The position numbers and the translations under genes were made by a program. Positions 49,394 to 57,838 of a DNA stretch of 64,000 bases are shown here, piece by piece. The notes beneath the pieces were generated by a model. The model was not told the origin of the DNA. It did not search any database and saw only the letters and a program-made list of their open reading frames with translations. The DNA is from Rhodanobacter sp. L36 (GTDB lineage: Bacteria; Pseudomonadota; Gammaproteobacteria; Xanthomonadales; Rhodanobacteraceae), in assembly GCF_009765755.1 (NCBI RefSeq), contig NZ_LMUV01000011.1, positions 1,202,734 to 1,266,733 on the forward strand, written 5' to 3'. Position 1 is the stretch's first letter. Each line of letters starts with the position of its first letter.

Positions 49394-52255
49394 TTAGAAC
49401 CAGCGGCGATCTTCGCCCGGGCCTTCGATGTTGTCGATGCAGCGATCGCAGAGTTCCGGGTGGGCTGCGTGGCTGCCGACGTCATCTCGGCGATGCCAGC
49501 AGCGCACGCATTTGATCGCGTTACTGACGCTGGCAGAGGCCCATACTTCGGCGCCATCCAGCTCAACTTTCACCGCGTCATCCGGACGTGGCGACAACGG
49601 CGCCACTTCCAAATCGGAAACGATGAAGAAGAAACGCAGCTCGTCAGCAGATTCGGCATAACGTGTTCGCACGGCCTCATCGGCGTGGATCACGAGTTTT
49701 GCTTCAAGGCCTGCGCCGATCTGTTCGGCCTTGCGCATGCCTTCGAGAACGCGTGACGCCGTATCGCGAATCGTCAACAAGTCAGACCAATAGCGCCGTT
49801 GTTCCGGCGAAGCCTGCGTATTAGCCAAACCGTCGTACCAGGTTTCAAACAGCACGCTTTCGCTGTGCGCGCCGGGCAGTTGCTGCCAGATTTCTTCGGC
49901 CGTGAAACTCAGCACCGGTGCCAGCCAGCGCACCAGCGCTTCTGCGATGCGGTACATCGCACTTTGCGCGCTGCGCCGACCGTGGCTGTCGGTCGGCATG
50001 GTGTACAGACGATCCTTGGTGATGTCGAGATACAGAGCGCCGAGCTCGTTGGTGCAGAAGTTCTGCACGCGCGCGACTACTTCCGGATAGTCGTAACGAT
50101 CATAGGCGGCGAGCACCGCCTGCTGTACGTCATGCGCTTGCTGGATGGCCCACTGATCGAGCCGCAGACTGTTTTCCACAGACACGAGATGCGTCGACGG
50201 ATCGAACCCATCGAGATTACCCAGCAGGAACTTCGCGGTGTTGCGTATGCGACGATAGGTGTCGGACACGCGCTTGAGAATCTCGTCCGAGACGGTCATC
50301 TCGTTGCGGTAATCGGCTGATGCGACCCACAGGCGAAGCACATCGGCGCCGAGCGTATCCATCACCTTCTGCGGCGCGACCACGTTGCCCAAGGACTTGG
50401 ACATCTTGCGGCCGTTCGCGTCCACCGCGAATCCGTGCGTGAGCACTTCGTTGTACGGCGCGCGGCCATGGATCGCCGATGAAGTCAGCAGTGACGACTG
50501 GAACCAGCCTCGATGTTGATCGGAGCCTTCCAGATACATCACTTTGTAGTGCTCGGCGTTGCCCTGTTGCAGTTCAGGCCGCTGGCCGATCACCGCGAAA
50601 TGCGTCACGCCCGAATCGAACCAGACGTCCAGCACATCGGTAACTTTCTCGTAGTCGTCCGCGTCCTTGCCGAGCAGCTCTTTCGCGTCCAGCGAGAACC
50701 AAGCGTCGACCCCGCCCTGCTCGACTTTCTGCGCGATCTTTTCCAGCAACTCGACCGAATCCGGATGCGGCTCCTGCGTGGCCTTGTGCACGAACAACGC
50801 GATCGGCACGCCCCAGGTGCGCTGACGAGAAATGCACCAGTCCGGACGACCGGCCACCATGCCGGCGATGCGTTCTTCGCCCCAGGTTGGAATCCAGCGC
50901 ACGCTCTTGATCGATGTCAGCGCAGTTTCGCGAAGCGACGCCTGTTCCATGCTGACGAACCACTGCGGCGTGGTGCGATAGATCACCGGTGTCTTGTGGC
51001 GCCAGCAATTCGGATAGCTGTGCTCGATCTTCGCGAACGCCAGCAGCACGCCGCGCTGACGCAGCAGATCGACCAGCGCATCGTTGGCCTTCCAGATGTG
51101 CATGCCGCCGAGTTCGAGTCCGTCGGCTACCGGCGTATCGATGCGATAGGTGCCGCGCGGCTCGATGTAGTTGAGCAGGCCAATGCCGTATTCGCGCGAC
51201 ACCACGAAATCTTCGACACCGTGATCGGGCGAGGTGTGCACGGCACCGGTGCCGTCTTCGGCGGAGACGTGATCACCCAGGATGACCGGCACTTCGCGCG
51301 CGTAGAAGGGATGATGAAGTTTCAATCCTTCCAACGCCGCGCCTGTCGCATGACCCAGCACGATCGTGTGTTCCAGTCCGTAACGCAGCGCGACCTTGTC
51401 GGTCAGCGCGCTGGCCACGACCAGCATTACGCGTTTGCCGTTACGCGATGGGCCTTCGATCAACGCGTACTCGAGATCCGCACCGAGCGACACCGCCTGG
51501 CTTTCGGGCAAGGTCCAGGGCGTGGTGGTCCAGATCGGAATGGCGACGATCGCATCGACGGCGTCGACAGCGAATTTTGCAGCAAGCGATTTTGCGTCGA
51601 CGGCGTCGTACGCCACGTCCACCGCGGGAGACACTTTGTCGCCGTATTCGATCTCCGCTTCAGCCAAAGCCGAGGCGCAGTCGAAGCACCAGAACACCGG
51701 CTTCGCACCGCGCACGACGTGACCGTTCGACACGATACGCGCAAGCGCGCGCAGCATGTCCGCCTCGTATTTGAAATCCATCGTGCGATACGGACGTTGC
51801 CAGTCTCCAAGCACGCCGAGTCGCTTGAAGTCGGTGCGCTGCGCATCGACCTGTTCCTGCGCGTACTCGCGACATTTCTGCCGGAACGCGGCGGCGTCGA
51901 GCTTGTCGCCGGCCTTGCCGAATTTCTTTTCCACCGCGATCTCGATCGGCAGACCGTGGCAATCCCAACCCGGCACGTAAGGCGCGCGATGACCGCCCAA
52001 CAGCTTGGACTTCACCACCATGTCTTTCAGAATCTTGTTGACCGCGTGACCGATGTGGATCGAGCCGTTCGCATAGGGCGGGCCATCGTGCAGCACGAAC
52101 ACGCTCTCGCGGTCGGCCGTCTTCTGCTGAATCTGCGCATAGCGATCCACCCGTTCCCATTCCGCCAGCCACATCGGCTCGCGCCTGGGCAAGTCGCCAC
52201 GCATCGGAAATTCGGTCTGCGGCAGGTTGATCGTGCTTTTGTAATCCTGGGTCAT
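49394..52255 (-). CDS. ileS: Isoleucyl-tRNA synthetase
   Basis: The 953-residue class I synthetase charges tRNA-Ile. The HIGH motif is at residues 67-70 ([12 protein letters not shown]), KMSKS occurs in [13 protein letters not shown], the editing domain includes [20 protein letters not shown] sequence, and the C-terminal zinc finger has paired cysteines (CVRCWH, LCDRCI). Length fits IleS (~940). The start at ATG 52253-52255 begins [18 protein letters not shown], as usual for the family; the upstream extension of the open frame is not conserved-looking. It lies 97 bases after ribF and before lspA. Confidence 0.97.
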   Translation of the reverse strand: MTQDYKSTINLPQTEFPMRGDLPRREPMWLAEWERVDRYAQIQQKTADRESVFVLHDGPPYANGSIHIGHAVNKILKDMVVKSKLLGGHRAPYVPGWDCHGLPIEIAVEKKFGKAGDKLDAAAFRQKCREYAQEQVDAQRTDFKRLGVLGDWQRPYRTMDFKYEADMLRALARIVSNGHVVRGAKPVFWCFDCASALAEAEIEYGDKVSPAVDVAYDAVDAKSLAAKFAVDAVDAIVAIPIWTTTPWTLPESQAVSLGADLEYALIEGPSRNGKRVMLVVASALTDKVALRYGLEHTIVLGHATGAALEGLKLHHPFYAREVPVILGDHVSAEDGTGAVHTSPDHGVEDFVVSREYGIGLLNYIEPRGTYRIDTPVADGLELGGMHIWKANDALVDLLRQRGVLLAFAKIEHSYPNCWRHKTPVIYRTTPQWFVSMEQASLRETALTSIKSVRWIPTWGEERIAGMVAGRPDWCISRQRTWGVPIALFVHKATQEPHPDSVELLEKIAQKVEQGGVDAWFSLDAKELLGKDADDYEKVTDVLDVWFDSGVTHFAVIGQRPELQQGNAEHYKVMYLEGSDQHRGWFQSSLLTSSAIHGRAPYNEVLTHGFAVDANGRKMSKSLGNVVAPQKVMDTLGADVLRLWVASADYRNEMTVSDEILKRVSDTYRRIRNTAKFLLGNLDGFDPSTHLVSVENSLRLDQWAIQQAHDVQQAVLAAYDRYDYPEVVARVQNFCTNELGALYLDITKDRLYTMPTDSHGRRSAQSAMYRIAEALVRWLAPVLSFTAEEIWQQLPGAHSESVLFETWYDGLANTQASPEQRRYWSDLLTIRDTASRVLEGMRKAEQIGAGLEAKLVIHADEAVRTRYAESADELRFFFIVSDLEVAPLSPRPDDAVKVELDGAEVWASASVSNAIKCVRCWHRRDDVGSHAAHPELCDRCIDNIEGPGEDRRWF

Positions 52256-52352
52256 TGCCTGATTGCCATCTCGAATGAAGCGGCCCGCCAGCATGGCAGG
52301 CAAGGAAAGAACGTTAGTTGATTTGCACTTGTGCCGGAATGCCGACGGCCAT

Positions 52353-53303
52353 TCAAGCTTCGACCAGTCGCGAATTCATGCCGAGCAGTTCGCGCGCCAT
52401 GCGCGAGTCGATCGCCATCTGCGTCTTGAGCGGTTCGAGTCCGTCGAATTTCTGTTCATCGCGCAGCTTGGCGACGAATTCCACCGCCATGCGCTGGCCG
52501 TAGAGATCGCCATCGAAATCGAACAGGTGGACTTCCAGCAACGGCTCGCTGACCTGGTTCACGGTCGGGCGAACGCCGAGACTCGCCACGCCCGGCCAAC
52601 TGCATTCGCCCTCGCCCAGCCCCACCCGCACCGCGAAAATGCCATGCACCGGGCTGACGCGCTGAGAGAGATGGATGTTGGCCGTGGGATAACCAAGGGT
52701 GCGGCCGAGCTGATTGCCGTATTCCACCTTGCCGTCGATGACGAAAGCCCGCCCAAGCAGCGGCTCGGCTTGCGCAAAGTCGCCGTTCGCCAGCAATGAA
52801 CGTATGCGGCTCGCGGAAACGCGTTCGCCCTCCAGCGTGACCAGCGGCATCGTGCGCGCGGCAAAACCCAGCTGTTCGCCCATTCGCTCGAGTAACGCGA
52901 GGTCGCCGCCGCGCTTTTGGCCGAACCGAAAATCGGCACCAACCCAGACTTCACGCACGGCCAGTCTCGCGATGAGAACCTGATGCACGAAATCTTCCGC
53001 CGACATCGCCGTGAGTGCCTTGTTGAAACGCAACAGCAGTGTTCGATCCATCTCTGCGGCTGCGAACCCGCGGAGTTTTTCGCGAATGCTGGACAAGCGC
53101 GCCACCGGCTCTGACGAGAAAAACGCGCGCGGCAACGGCTCGAAACTCACCACGACTGGCGCGCACTCGATCACCCGCGCACGTTCGCGCACCCGCGAGA
53201 GCAGTGCCTGATGACCGCGATGCAGGCCATCGAATGCGCCGACCGCGATCACACTGCCGCCGGGCGCCAGGCAAGGGCCCGCAGCGTCCCTGAAAAGTTT
53301 CAT
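52353..53303 (-). CDS. ribF: Bifunctional riboflavin kinase/FMN adenylyltransferase
   Basis: The 316-residue RibF makes FMN and FAD from riboflavin. The N-terminal adenylyltransferase shows [18 protein letters not shown] (residues about 18-35) and [15 protein letters not shown]; the C-terminal kinase shows [25 protein letters not shown]. Two ATGs in a row (53304-53306 and 53301-53303) can serve as start; the second is better spaced from the AGG. It is the first gene of the ribF-ileS-lspA-ispH run and is divergent from rpsT, a conserved order in Gammaproteobacteria. Confidence 0.95.
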   Translation of the reverse strand: MKLFRDAAGPCLAPGGSVIAVGAFDGLHRGHQALLSRVRERARVIECAPVVVSFEPLPRAFFSSEPVARLSSIREKLRGFAAAEMDRTLLLRFNKALTAMSAEDFVHQVLIARLAVREVWVGADFRFGQKRGGDLALLERMGEQLGFAARTMPLVTLEGERVSASRIRSLLANGDFAQAEPLLGRAFVIDGKVEYGNQLGRTLGYPTANIHLSQRVSPVHGIFAVRVGLGEGECSWPGVASLGVRPTVNQVSEPLLEVHLFDFDGDLYGQRMAVEFVAKLRDEQKFDGLEPLKTQMAIDSRMARELLGMNSRLVEA

Positions 53304-53510
53304 CATCGCCTGAGTATAACGGTGGCAGCGCGCTGATTCAGGTCGAGGCCGCCGCAATGTATGGTCTTTCCCGGCGATCACCCGGACAGGATTTCGATCC
53401 GCTGCGACGAGCCCAGGCGATGACTCTGCGACGAATGAAAGTCCGGCGTGTCAAAATGACGACCTGATCTGGCCATCCATCGTTGCATGCCATCGATCAT
53501 GGCTAAATGA

Positions 53511-53539
53511 TTGACGCAACGGCCAATCGCCCGCATAAT
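53511..53539 (+). promoter_or_regulatory. Sigma-70 promoter for rpsT
   Basis: TTGACG at 53511-53516, a 17-base spacer and CATAAT at 53534-53539, about 45 bases before the rpsT start codon. Confidence 0.8.
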
Positions 53540-53583
53540 TGGCGTCTTTTTCCAACCTCAACCCTGTATTCCGGAGTTCTACC

Positions 53584-53847
53584 TTGGCCAACATCAAGTC
53601 CGCGAAGAAGCGCGCGCGCCAGTCCGAGCAGCGCCGCCTGCGCAACATCAGCGCCCGCTCCATGGTCCGCACCGCCCTCAAGAAGGTCGTCAAGGCCATC
53701 GAGGCCAAGGACAAGGCCGGCGCGATCGCCGCGTTCACCGTCGCTCAACCAGTGATGGATCGCTACGCTGCCCGCGGCCTGATCCACAAGAACAAGGCCG
53801 CTCGCCATAAGAGCCGCCTCAACGCGAAGATTCGCGAACTGGCATAA
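53584..53847 (+). CDS. rpsT: 30S ribosomal protein S20 (TTG start)
   Basis: The 87-residue basic protein starts with the family sequence [17 protein letters not shown] and ends [14 protein letters not shown]20 binds 16S rRNA in the small subunit. The initiation codon is TTG 53584-53586, with GGAG at 53573-53576 seven bases before. E. coli rpsT also uses UUG, where the weak start is part of autoregulation by S20, so the same control is likely here. An upstream in-frame ATG (53539) lies in the leader and would add 15 unrelated residues. A promoter and a terminator bracket the gene. Confidence 0.96.
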   Translation: MANIKSAKKRARQSEQRRLRNISARSMVRTALKKVVKAIEAKDKAGAIAAFTVAQPVMDRYAARGLIHKNKAARHKSRLNAKIRELA

Positions 53848-53867
53848 GCCAACAGCGATTCGTGTTC

Positions 53868-53899
53868 ACGAAAAAGCCGGCGCGAGCCGGCTTTTTCGT
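53868..53899 (+). terminator. Terminator of rpsT
   Basis: Perfect 14-base stem ACGAAAAAGCCGGC / GCCGGCTTTTTCGT with a GCGA loop, directly after rpsT. It also faces the end of the feo operon (53931) and may serve both directions. Confidence 0.9.
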
Positions 53900-53930
53900 T
53901 GTCCGAAACTTCGATTGTCTGGTCCGCGGA

Positions 53931-54233
53931 CTACTTGGTCCGTGGACGAAACTCCAGCGGCATCGTTCCCGGCCGTGCCGCTGCCGGCGGTTTGGGTCCA
54001 CACGCAGCGCAAGTGCTGCAGCCGTCGCTGCAATCGCCGGTGGCCTGCTTTGGCTGCAAACGTCGACCGAACGAACGCAGCCAAGCCGCGCGATCCGGTT
54101 GACTGAAACGGATCGACGCTGAGGCCAGCCAGCGATTGGTGAGCTTTGGCGCGAGCTTGCGAAAAACCACCAGCACGCTCACCGCCACCAGCAACGCGAT
54201 CACCACGTACTGGATCAGCAAGGCGGCGCTCAT
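53931..54233 (-). CDS. Small Cys-rich membrane protein linked to feoB
   Basis: The 100-residue protein has one N-terminal membrane segment (about residues 6-24), a basic cytoplasmic-looking middle and a cysteine cluster CSDGCSTCAAC at about 68-78, followed by a Pro/Ala/Arg tail. It overlaps the feoB stop by ATGA, so it is made with feoB. It is in the position of FeoC or of the FeoB-associated Cys-rich proteins of other bacteria but is not clearly either; it has no winged helix. The cysteines could bind Fe2+ or an Fe-S cluster. The function is inferred from place and composition only. Confidence 0.75.
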   Translation of the reverse strand: MSAALLIQYVVIALLVAVSVLVVFRKLAPKLTNRWLASASIRFSQPDRAAWLRSFGRRLQPKQATGDCSDGCSTCAACGPKPPAAARPGTMPLEFRPRTK

Positions 54234-56071
54234 GTCAGCAACCTTGCGATTTGATAAGTCAGCAGCGAAGCCACGTACGCCACTGCGAACATGTAGCTGA
54301 AAGAGATTGTCACGTTGCGCCACGAGTTCGTCTCGCGACGGATCACCGCCAGCGTGGACATGCATTGCGGTGCAAACGCGAACCAGACCAGCAACGACAG
54401 CGCGCTGGGGAGAGAGAAGTTCGCGGTCAGCGCATGTGCCAAGCCACCCGTGCCCGCATCGCCGCCGACCGCATACACCGTGGCCAGCGCGGCGACGGCG
54501 GTTTCGCGTGCGGCGAACGCGGGAATCAGTGACAGGCTGATCTGCCAGTTGAACCCGAGCGGCGCGAAAATGTATTGCAAGCCACGCCCGAGGTAACCGG
54601 CAAAGCTGTAATCGATTGCCGGACCGATGGCGCCCGCCGGTGGCGACGGAAACGTGGAGATGAACCACATCAGCACCGTCAGCGCGAGGATCACGCCGGT
54701 CAAGCGCTTGAGGAAAATCGTGCTGCGCTCCCACAGGCCAATCACGATATCGCGCGGCTTGGGCATGCGATACGAGGGCAGTTCCATCAACAAGGCGTGC
54801 TCACTTTTGTCGCGATGGATGCGCTTGATCACCCAGCCGACGCCCATCGCACCGAGAATGCCGGCGGCATAAAGCGCGAACAGCACCAGCCCCTGCAGGT
54901 TGAAAATACCCAACACGTGATGCATCGGAATGAACGCGCCGATCAGCAACGCGTACACCGGCAATCGTGCCGAACAAGTCATCAGCGGCGCGACCAGAAT
55001 GGTCGCGAGACGATCACGCGGATCCTGGATGCTGCGCGTGCCCATGATGCCGGGAATCGCGCAGGCAAAACTCGACAGCAACGGAATGAACGAGCGCCCG
55101 GTCAAGCCGACCGACATCATCAGGCGGTCGAGCAGGAACGCCGCGCGCGGCAGATATCCGGATTCCTCCAGTGCGAGGATGAAGAAAAACAGCACGAGAA
55201 TTTCCGGCAGGAAACCAATCACCGTACCGAGGCCGCCGAACAAGCCATCGGTGATCAAACTCTGCAACGGACCCGGCGGCAGCAACGTGGACACGTGTTC
55301 GCCCATCCAGCCGAATCCATCGCCGATGGCGTCCGTCATCGGTTTGCCGATCGAATAGACCGCCTGGAAAACAAGGAACATCACCACCGCAAGAATGGCC
55401 AGACCAAACACCGGATGCAGCGCCCAGCGATCGAGCGCGTCGTCCATTGCCGCGGTCTGGCGCGGCATGCTGACGGTGGCGCCGAGGATGTCGCGCACCT
55501 GCGCGTGCAAATCGGCGCGACTGATCGCATCGTCGACCACGGCCGTCGCGCCTTCGGGAATTTCACCGTCCACGCGCTCGATCAATGCCTGCGCGCCATC
55601 GCGTTTCACCGCGATCGTCTCCACCACCGGCATGCCAAGCCGGCGCTGCAGTTCCGGGACATCGATGACGACATTCCGTCGCCGCGCGGCGTCCATCATG
55701 TTGAGTGCGAGCACTACCGGGCGCCCCAATCGCTTCACTTCGAGCACGAACCGCAGGTGCAGGCGCAGATTGGTGGCGTCGGCCACGCAGACGATCAGGT
55801 CTGGCGCCGCTTCGCCGGGATAATTGCCTTCCAGCACGTCGCGCGTGATCTGCTCGTCCGGGCTGTTCGCGTCGAAGCTGTATGTGCCTGGCAGGTCGAG
55901 TATCTGCAGCGTGCGACCGGATGGCGCGACGAAACGGCCTTCCTTGCGCTCGATGGTGACGCCCGCGTAGTTGGCCACTTTCTGTCGACCGCCGGTGAGC
56001 AGGTTGAACAACGCGGTCTTGCCGCAGTTCGGGTTGCCGACCAGCGCGATGCGAACCGTTGCCGCGCTCAT
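54230..56071 (-). CDS. feoB: Ferrous iron transporter FeoB
   Basis: The 613-residue FeoB is an inner-membrane Fe2+ transporter with an N-terminal GTPase. G1 is GNPNCGKT (residues 12-19), G2/G3 region ANYAGVTIERKEG and DLPGTYSF, G4 NMMD; then a helical insertion domain and two Gate membrane regions with CSARLPVYALL (54950-54985) containing the conserved cysteine, and FAARETAVAALATVY. It is shorter than the 773-residue E. coli protein but within the family range. It overlaps feoA and the small Cys-rich gene by ATGA on both sides, forming a three-gene operon. Confidence 0.96.
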   Translation of the reverse strand: MSAATVRIALVGNPNCGKTALFNLLTGGRQKVANYAGVTIERKEGRFVAPSGRTLQILDLPGTYSFDANSPDEQITRDVLEGNYPGEAAPDLIVCVADATNLRLHLRFVLEVKRLGRPVVLALNMMDAARRRNVVIDVPELQRRLGMPVVETIAVKRDGAQALIERVDGEIPEGATAVVDDAISRADLHAQVRDILGATVSMPRQTAAMDDALDRWALHPVFGLAILAVVMFLVFQAVYSIGKPMTDAIGDGFGWMGEHVSTLLPPGPLQSLITDGLFGGLGTVIGFLPEILVLFFFILALEESGYLPRAAFLLDRLMMSVGLTGRSFIPLLSSFACAIPGIMGTRSIQDPRDRLATILVAPLMTCSARLPVYALLIGAFIPMHHVLGIFNLQGLVLFALYAAGILGAMGVGWVIKRIHRDKSEHALLMELPSYRMPKPRDIVIGLWERSTIFLKRLTGVILALTVLMWFISTFPSPPAGAIGPAIDYSFAGYLGRGLQYIFAPLGFNWQISLSLIPAFAARETAVAALATVYAVGGDAGTGGLAHALTANFSLPSALSLLVWFAFAPQCMSTLAVIRRETNSWRNVTISFSYMFAVAYVASLLTYQIARLLT

Positions 56072-56322
56072 GCCGCCTCCTGCCGCACGGTGACTCGCGC
56101 CGCTTCGCTGCGACGCAGGGCGAACCGCGTCGAGCCGATCTGGATCAGCAATGGATCTGCACCCAGCGGCCCGATCGCCACCACCCGCACCGGCTCGCCA
56201 TCGACGAAGCCGAGATCGCGTAGGCGCTGCGCAATCGGGTCCGACACGTGCGCGTCATGCACGTGTTCGACCACTGCGGTAGCACCTTTGGGCAGATCGG
56301 AGAGGCGCACGGGCAACTTCAC
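56068..56322 (-). CDS. feoA: Ferrous iron transport protein FeoA
   Basis: The 84-residue protein is an SH3-like FeoA with the motifs LSDLPKGATAVVEHV, QRLRDLGFVDGEPVRVV and GSTRFALRRSEAARV. FeoA binds FeoB and is needed for Fe2+ uptake. The start is taken as GTG 56320-56322; GTG at codon 5 is an alternative, and no ATG exists at the N-terminus. No ribosome-binding site is seen because a Fur-box-like palindrome occupies the bases just upstream. It overlaps feoB by ATGA. Confidence 0.9.
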   Translation of the reverse strand: MKLPVRLSDLPKGATAVVEHVHDAHVSDPIAQRLRDLGFVDGEPVRVVAIGPLGADPLLIQIGSTRFALRRSEAARVTVRQEAA

Positions 56323-56323
56323 A

Positions 56324-56342
56324 AATAAGAATTGTTCGCATT
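56324..56342 (-). promoter_or_regulatory. Candidate Fur box at the feoA start
   Basis: On the minus strand AATGCGAACAATTCTTATT, an imperfect palindrome of the form AAT-N2-GAA-N3-TTC-N2-ATT. It matches Fur sites of the Xanthomonadales type (AATGAGAATNATTCTCATT) at most positions. Its end is one base from the GTG start of feoA, so Fur-Fe2+ binding would block the operon directly. Confidence 0.65.
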
Positions 56343-56429
56343 GTAGACCTTTGCCCGATCCGCCGCATCACGCGGCTCATGCGCTTGCAGCCAGCGTTTA
56401 TGATGGCTTTCTTTGCCGGAAATCCACCG

Positions 56430-57224
56430 ATGAGCGAATCCATCCTGAGCGAACGGCGCGGCCCGGTCGCCTGGCTGAGCCTGAACCGGCCGCAGGTCCA
56501 CAACGCCTTCGACGACGTGCTGATCGTGTCGCTCACCGAAGCGCTGGAAAAACTCGATGCCGATCCCGGCGTACGCACTGTCGTGCTGACCGGCAACGGT
56601 AGTTGCTTCTCGGCCGGCGCCGACCTTCGCTGGATGCGCGGCATGGCCAGCGCCAGCGAACAGGAAAATCGCCAGGATTCGCTGCGGCTGGCGAAACTGA
56701 TGCGCACGCTCCAATTCCTGTCCAAGCCCACCATCGCCCGAGTAAACGGTGCAGCGTATGGCGGCGGCGTGGGGCTAGTCGCCTGCTGCGATATCGCCAT
56801 CGGTATCGACACCGCCAAGTTTGCCCTGTCCGAAGTGAAACTCGGACTCGTGCCCGCGGTGATTTCGCCGTATGTGGTCGCTGCCATCGGCCTGCGCGAA
56901 TCGCGTCGGCTGTTCATCACCGGCGAAGTGTTCGATGCCGCGACTGCCGCACGCATCGGCTTGCTGCACGCCTGCGTTCCCGCCGGCGATCTGGATGAAG
57001 CCATCGAGCGCCAACTGCATTTGTTGAACAAGGCGGGACCGAATGCCCAGCGCGAAGCGAAGGCCTTGGCCTTGCGCATGGGCGATGCTGAACCGGCGCA
57101 GGCGGAACGGATCGATGCCGCCAATGCCGAGCTCATTGCCCGCCTGCGCATTTCCGAGGAAGGTCAGCACGGACTGGGAGCGTTCCTCGACAAGCAGGCA
57201 CCGCGTTGGGTCGCGAACGTCTGA
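56430..57224 (+). CDS. liuC: Enoyl-CoA hydratase/isomerase family, probable methylglutaconyl-CoA hydratase
   Basis: The 264-residue crotonase-fold protein has RPQVHNAFDDVLI, the oxyanion region NGSCFSAGADLRWM and NGAAYGGGVGLVACCDIAI, with FALSEVKLGLVPAVISPYV in the catalytic part. With liuD and liuE following, it most likely hydrates 3-methylglutaconyl-CoA in leucine degradation. ATG 56430 is chosen by homology (MSESILSERRGPVAWL); GGAAA lies 9-14 bases before. It is divergent from feoA. The cupin gene follows after 42 bases. No liuA or liuB is upstream. Confidence 0.85.
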   Translation: MSESILSERRGPVAWLSLNRPQVHNAFDDVLIVSLTEALEKLDADPGVRTVVLTGNGSCFSAGADLRWMRGMASASEQENRQDSLRLAKLMRTLQFLSKPTIARVNGAAYGGGVGLVACCDIAIGIDTAKFALSEVKLGLVPAVISPYVVAAIGLRESRRLFITGEVFDAATAARIGLLHACVPAGDLDEAIERQLHLLNKAGPNAQREAKALALRMGDAEPAQAERIDAANAELIARLRISEEGQHGLGAFLDKQAPRWVANV

Positions 57225-57266
57225 AGTGATTTCACGCCTGACCCGAACATCAGATCAACGGACAAC

Positions 57267-57770
57267 ATGCACATTCTCAATCTCGATCAAATCGTCCTGC
57301 AGCAGGCCAGCGCCGATGAATTGCCGCCGGGTCGATTAGCCGATCAATACGACTTGCGCTGGGGCGACATTGGCAGTCGCATCGGTGCACGCAGGCTCGG
57401 CTACAACCTCACGGTGATCGCGCCCGGCAAGCTCGCCTGCCCGTTCCACAACCACCGCGTGCTGGAGGAAATGTTCTTCATCCTCGAAGGCAGTGGTGAA
57501 CTCCGACTGGGCGATTCCCGTTATCCGTTGCGCAGCGGCGACATCATCGCCTGCCCGCCAGGCGGCCCGGAAACGGCGCACCAGATCATCAACACCGGCG
57601 ATGTCGAACTGCGTTTTCTCGCGGTGTCCACGCGTGGCGTCACCGATATCTGCGAATACCCCGACTCGGGCAAATATCAGGTCGTCGATCCCACGCTCCA
57701 ACCAGAAAAACCGCCCTACCGCGTCATCGGCCGCTACGACGCAGCTGTCGACTACTGGGACGGCGAATAG
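57267..57770 (+). CDS. Cupin-domain protein
   Basis: The 167-residue protein has a single cupin barrel with the two conserved motifs: PFHNHRVLEEMFFILEGSGEL (His and Glu metal ligands, residues about 60-80) and PPGGPETAHQIINTGDVEL (His). It therefore probably binds a metal. The rest gives no substrate. It lies between liuC and liuD on the same strand, 68 bases before liuD, which suggests it is expressed with the leucine genes, but such cupins are not part of the known pathway. Confidence 0.85.
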   Translation: MHILNLDQIVLQQASADELPPGRLADQYDLRWGDIGSRIGARRLGYNLTVIAPGKLACPFHNHRVLEEMFFILEGSGELRLGDSRYPLRSGDIIACPPGGPETAHQIINTGDVELRFLAVSTRGVTDICEYPDSGKYQVVDPTLQPEKPPYRVIGRYDAAVDYWDGE

Positions 57771-57838
57771 CACCCGGCGCATAAGCGATCTGCTAGTTTT
57801 ACCGGCTTTGCTGGATAACGAACATCCCGAGGATCCGC

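Noticed and set aside
50513..52321. 602-codon open frame opposite ileS
   Set aside because: Antisense shadow of ileS with His/Arg-rich, low-information sequence.
54575..56602. 675-codon open frame on the plus strand opposite feoB
   Set aside because: It is the antisense frame of a clear feoB, rich in Arg/Gln/His with no domain, and results from high GC3 codon use.
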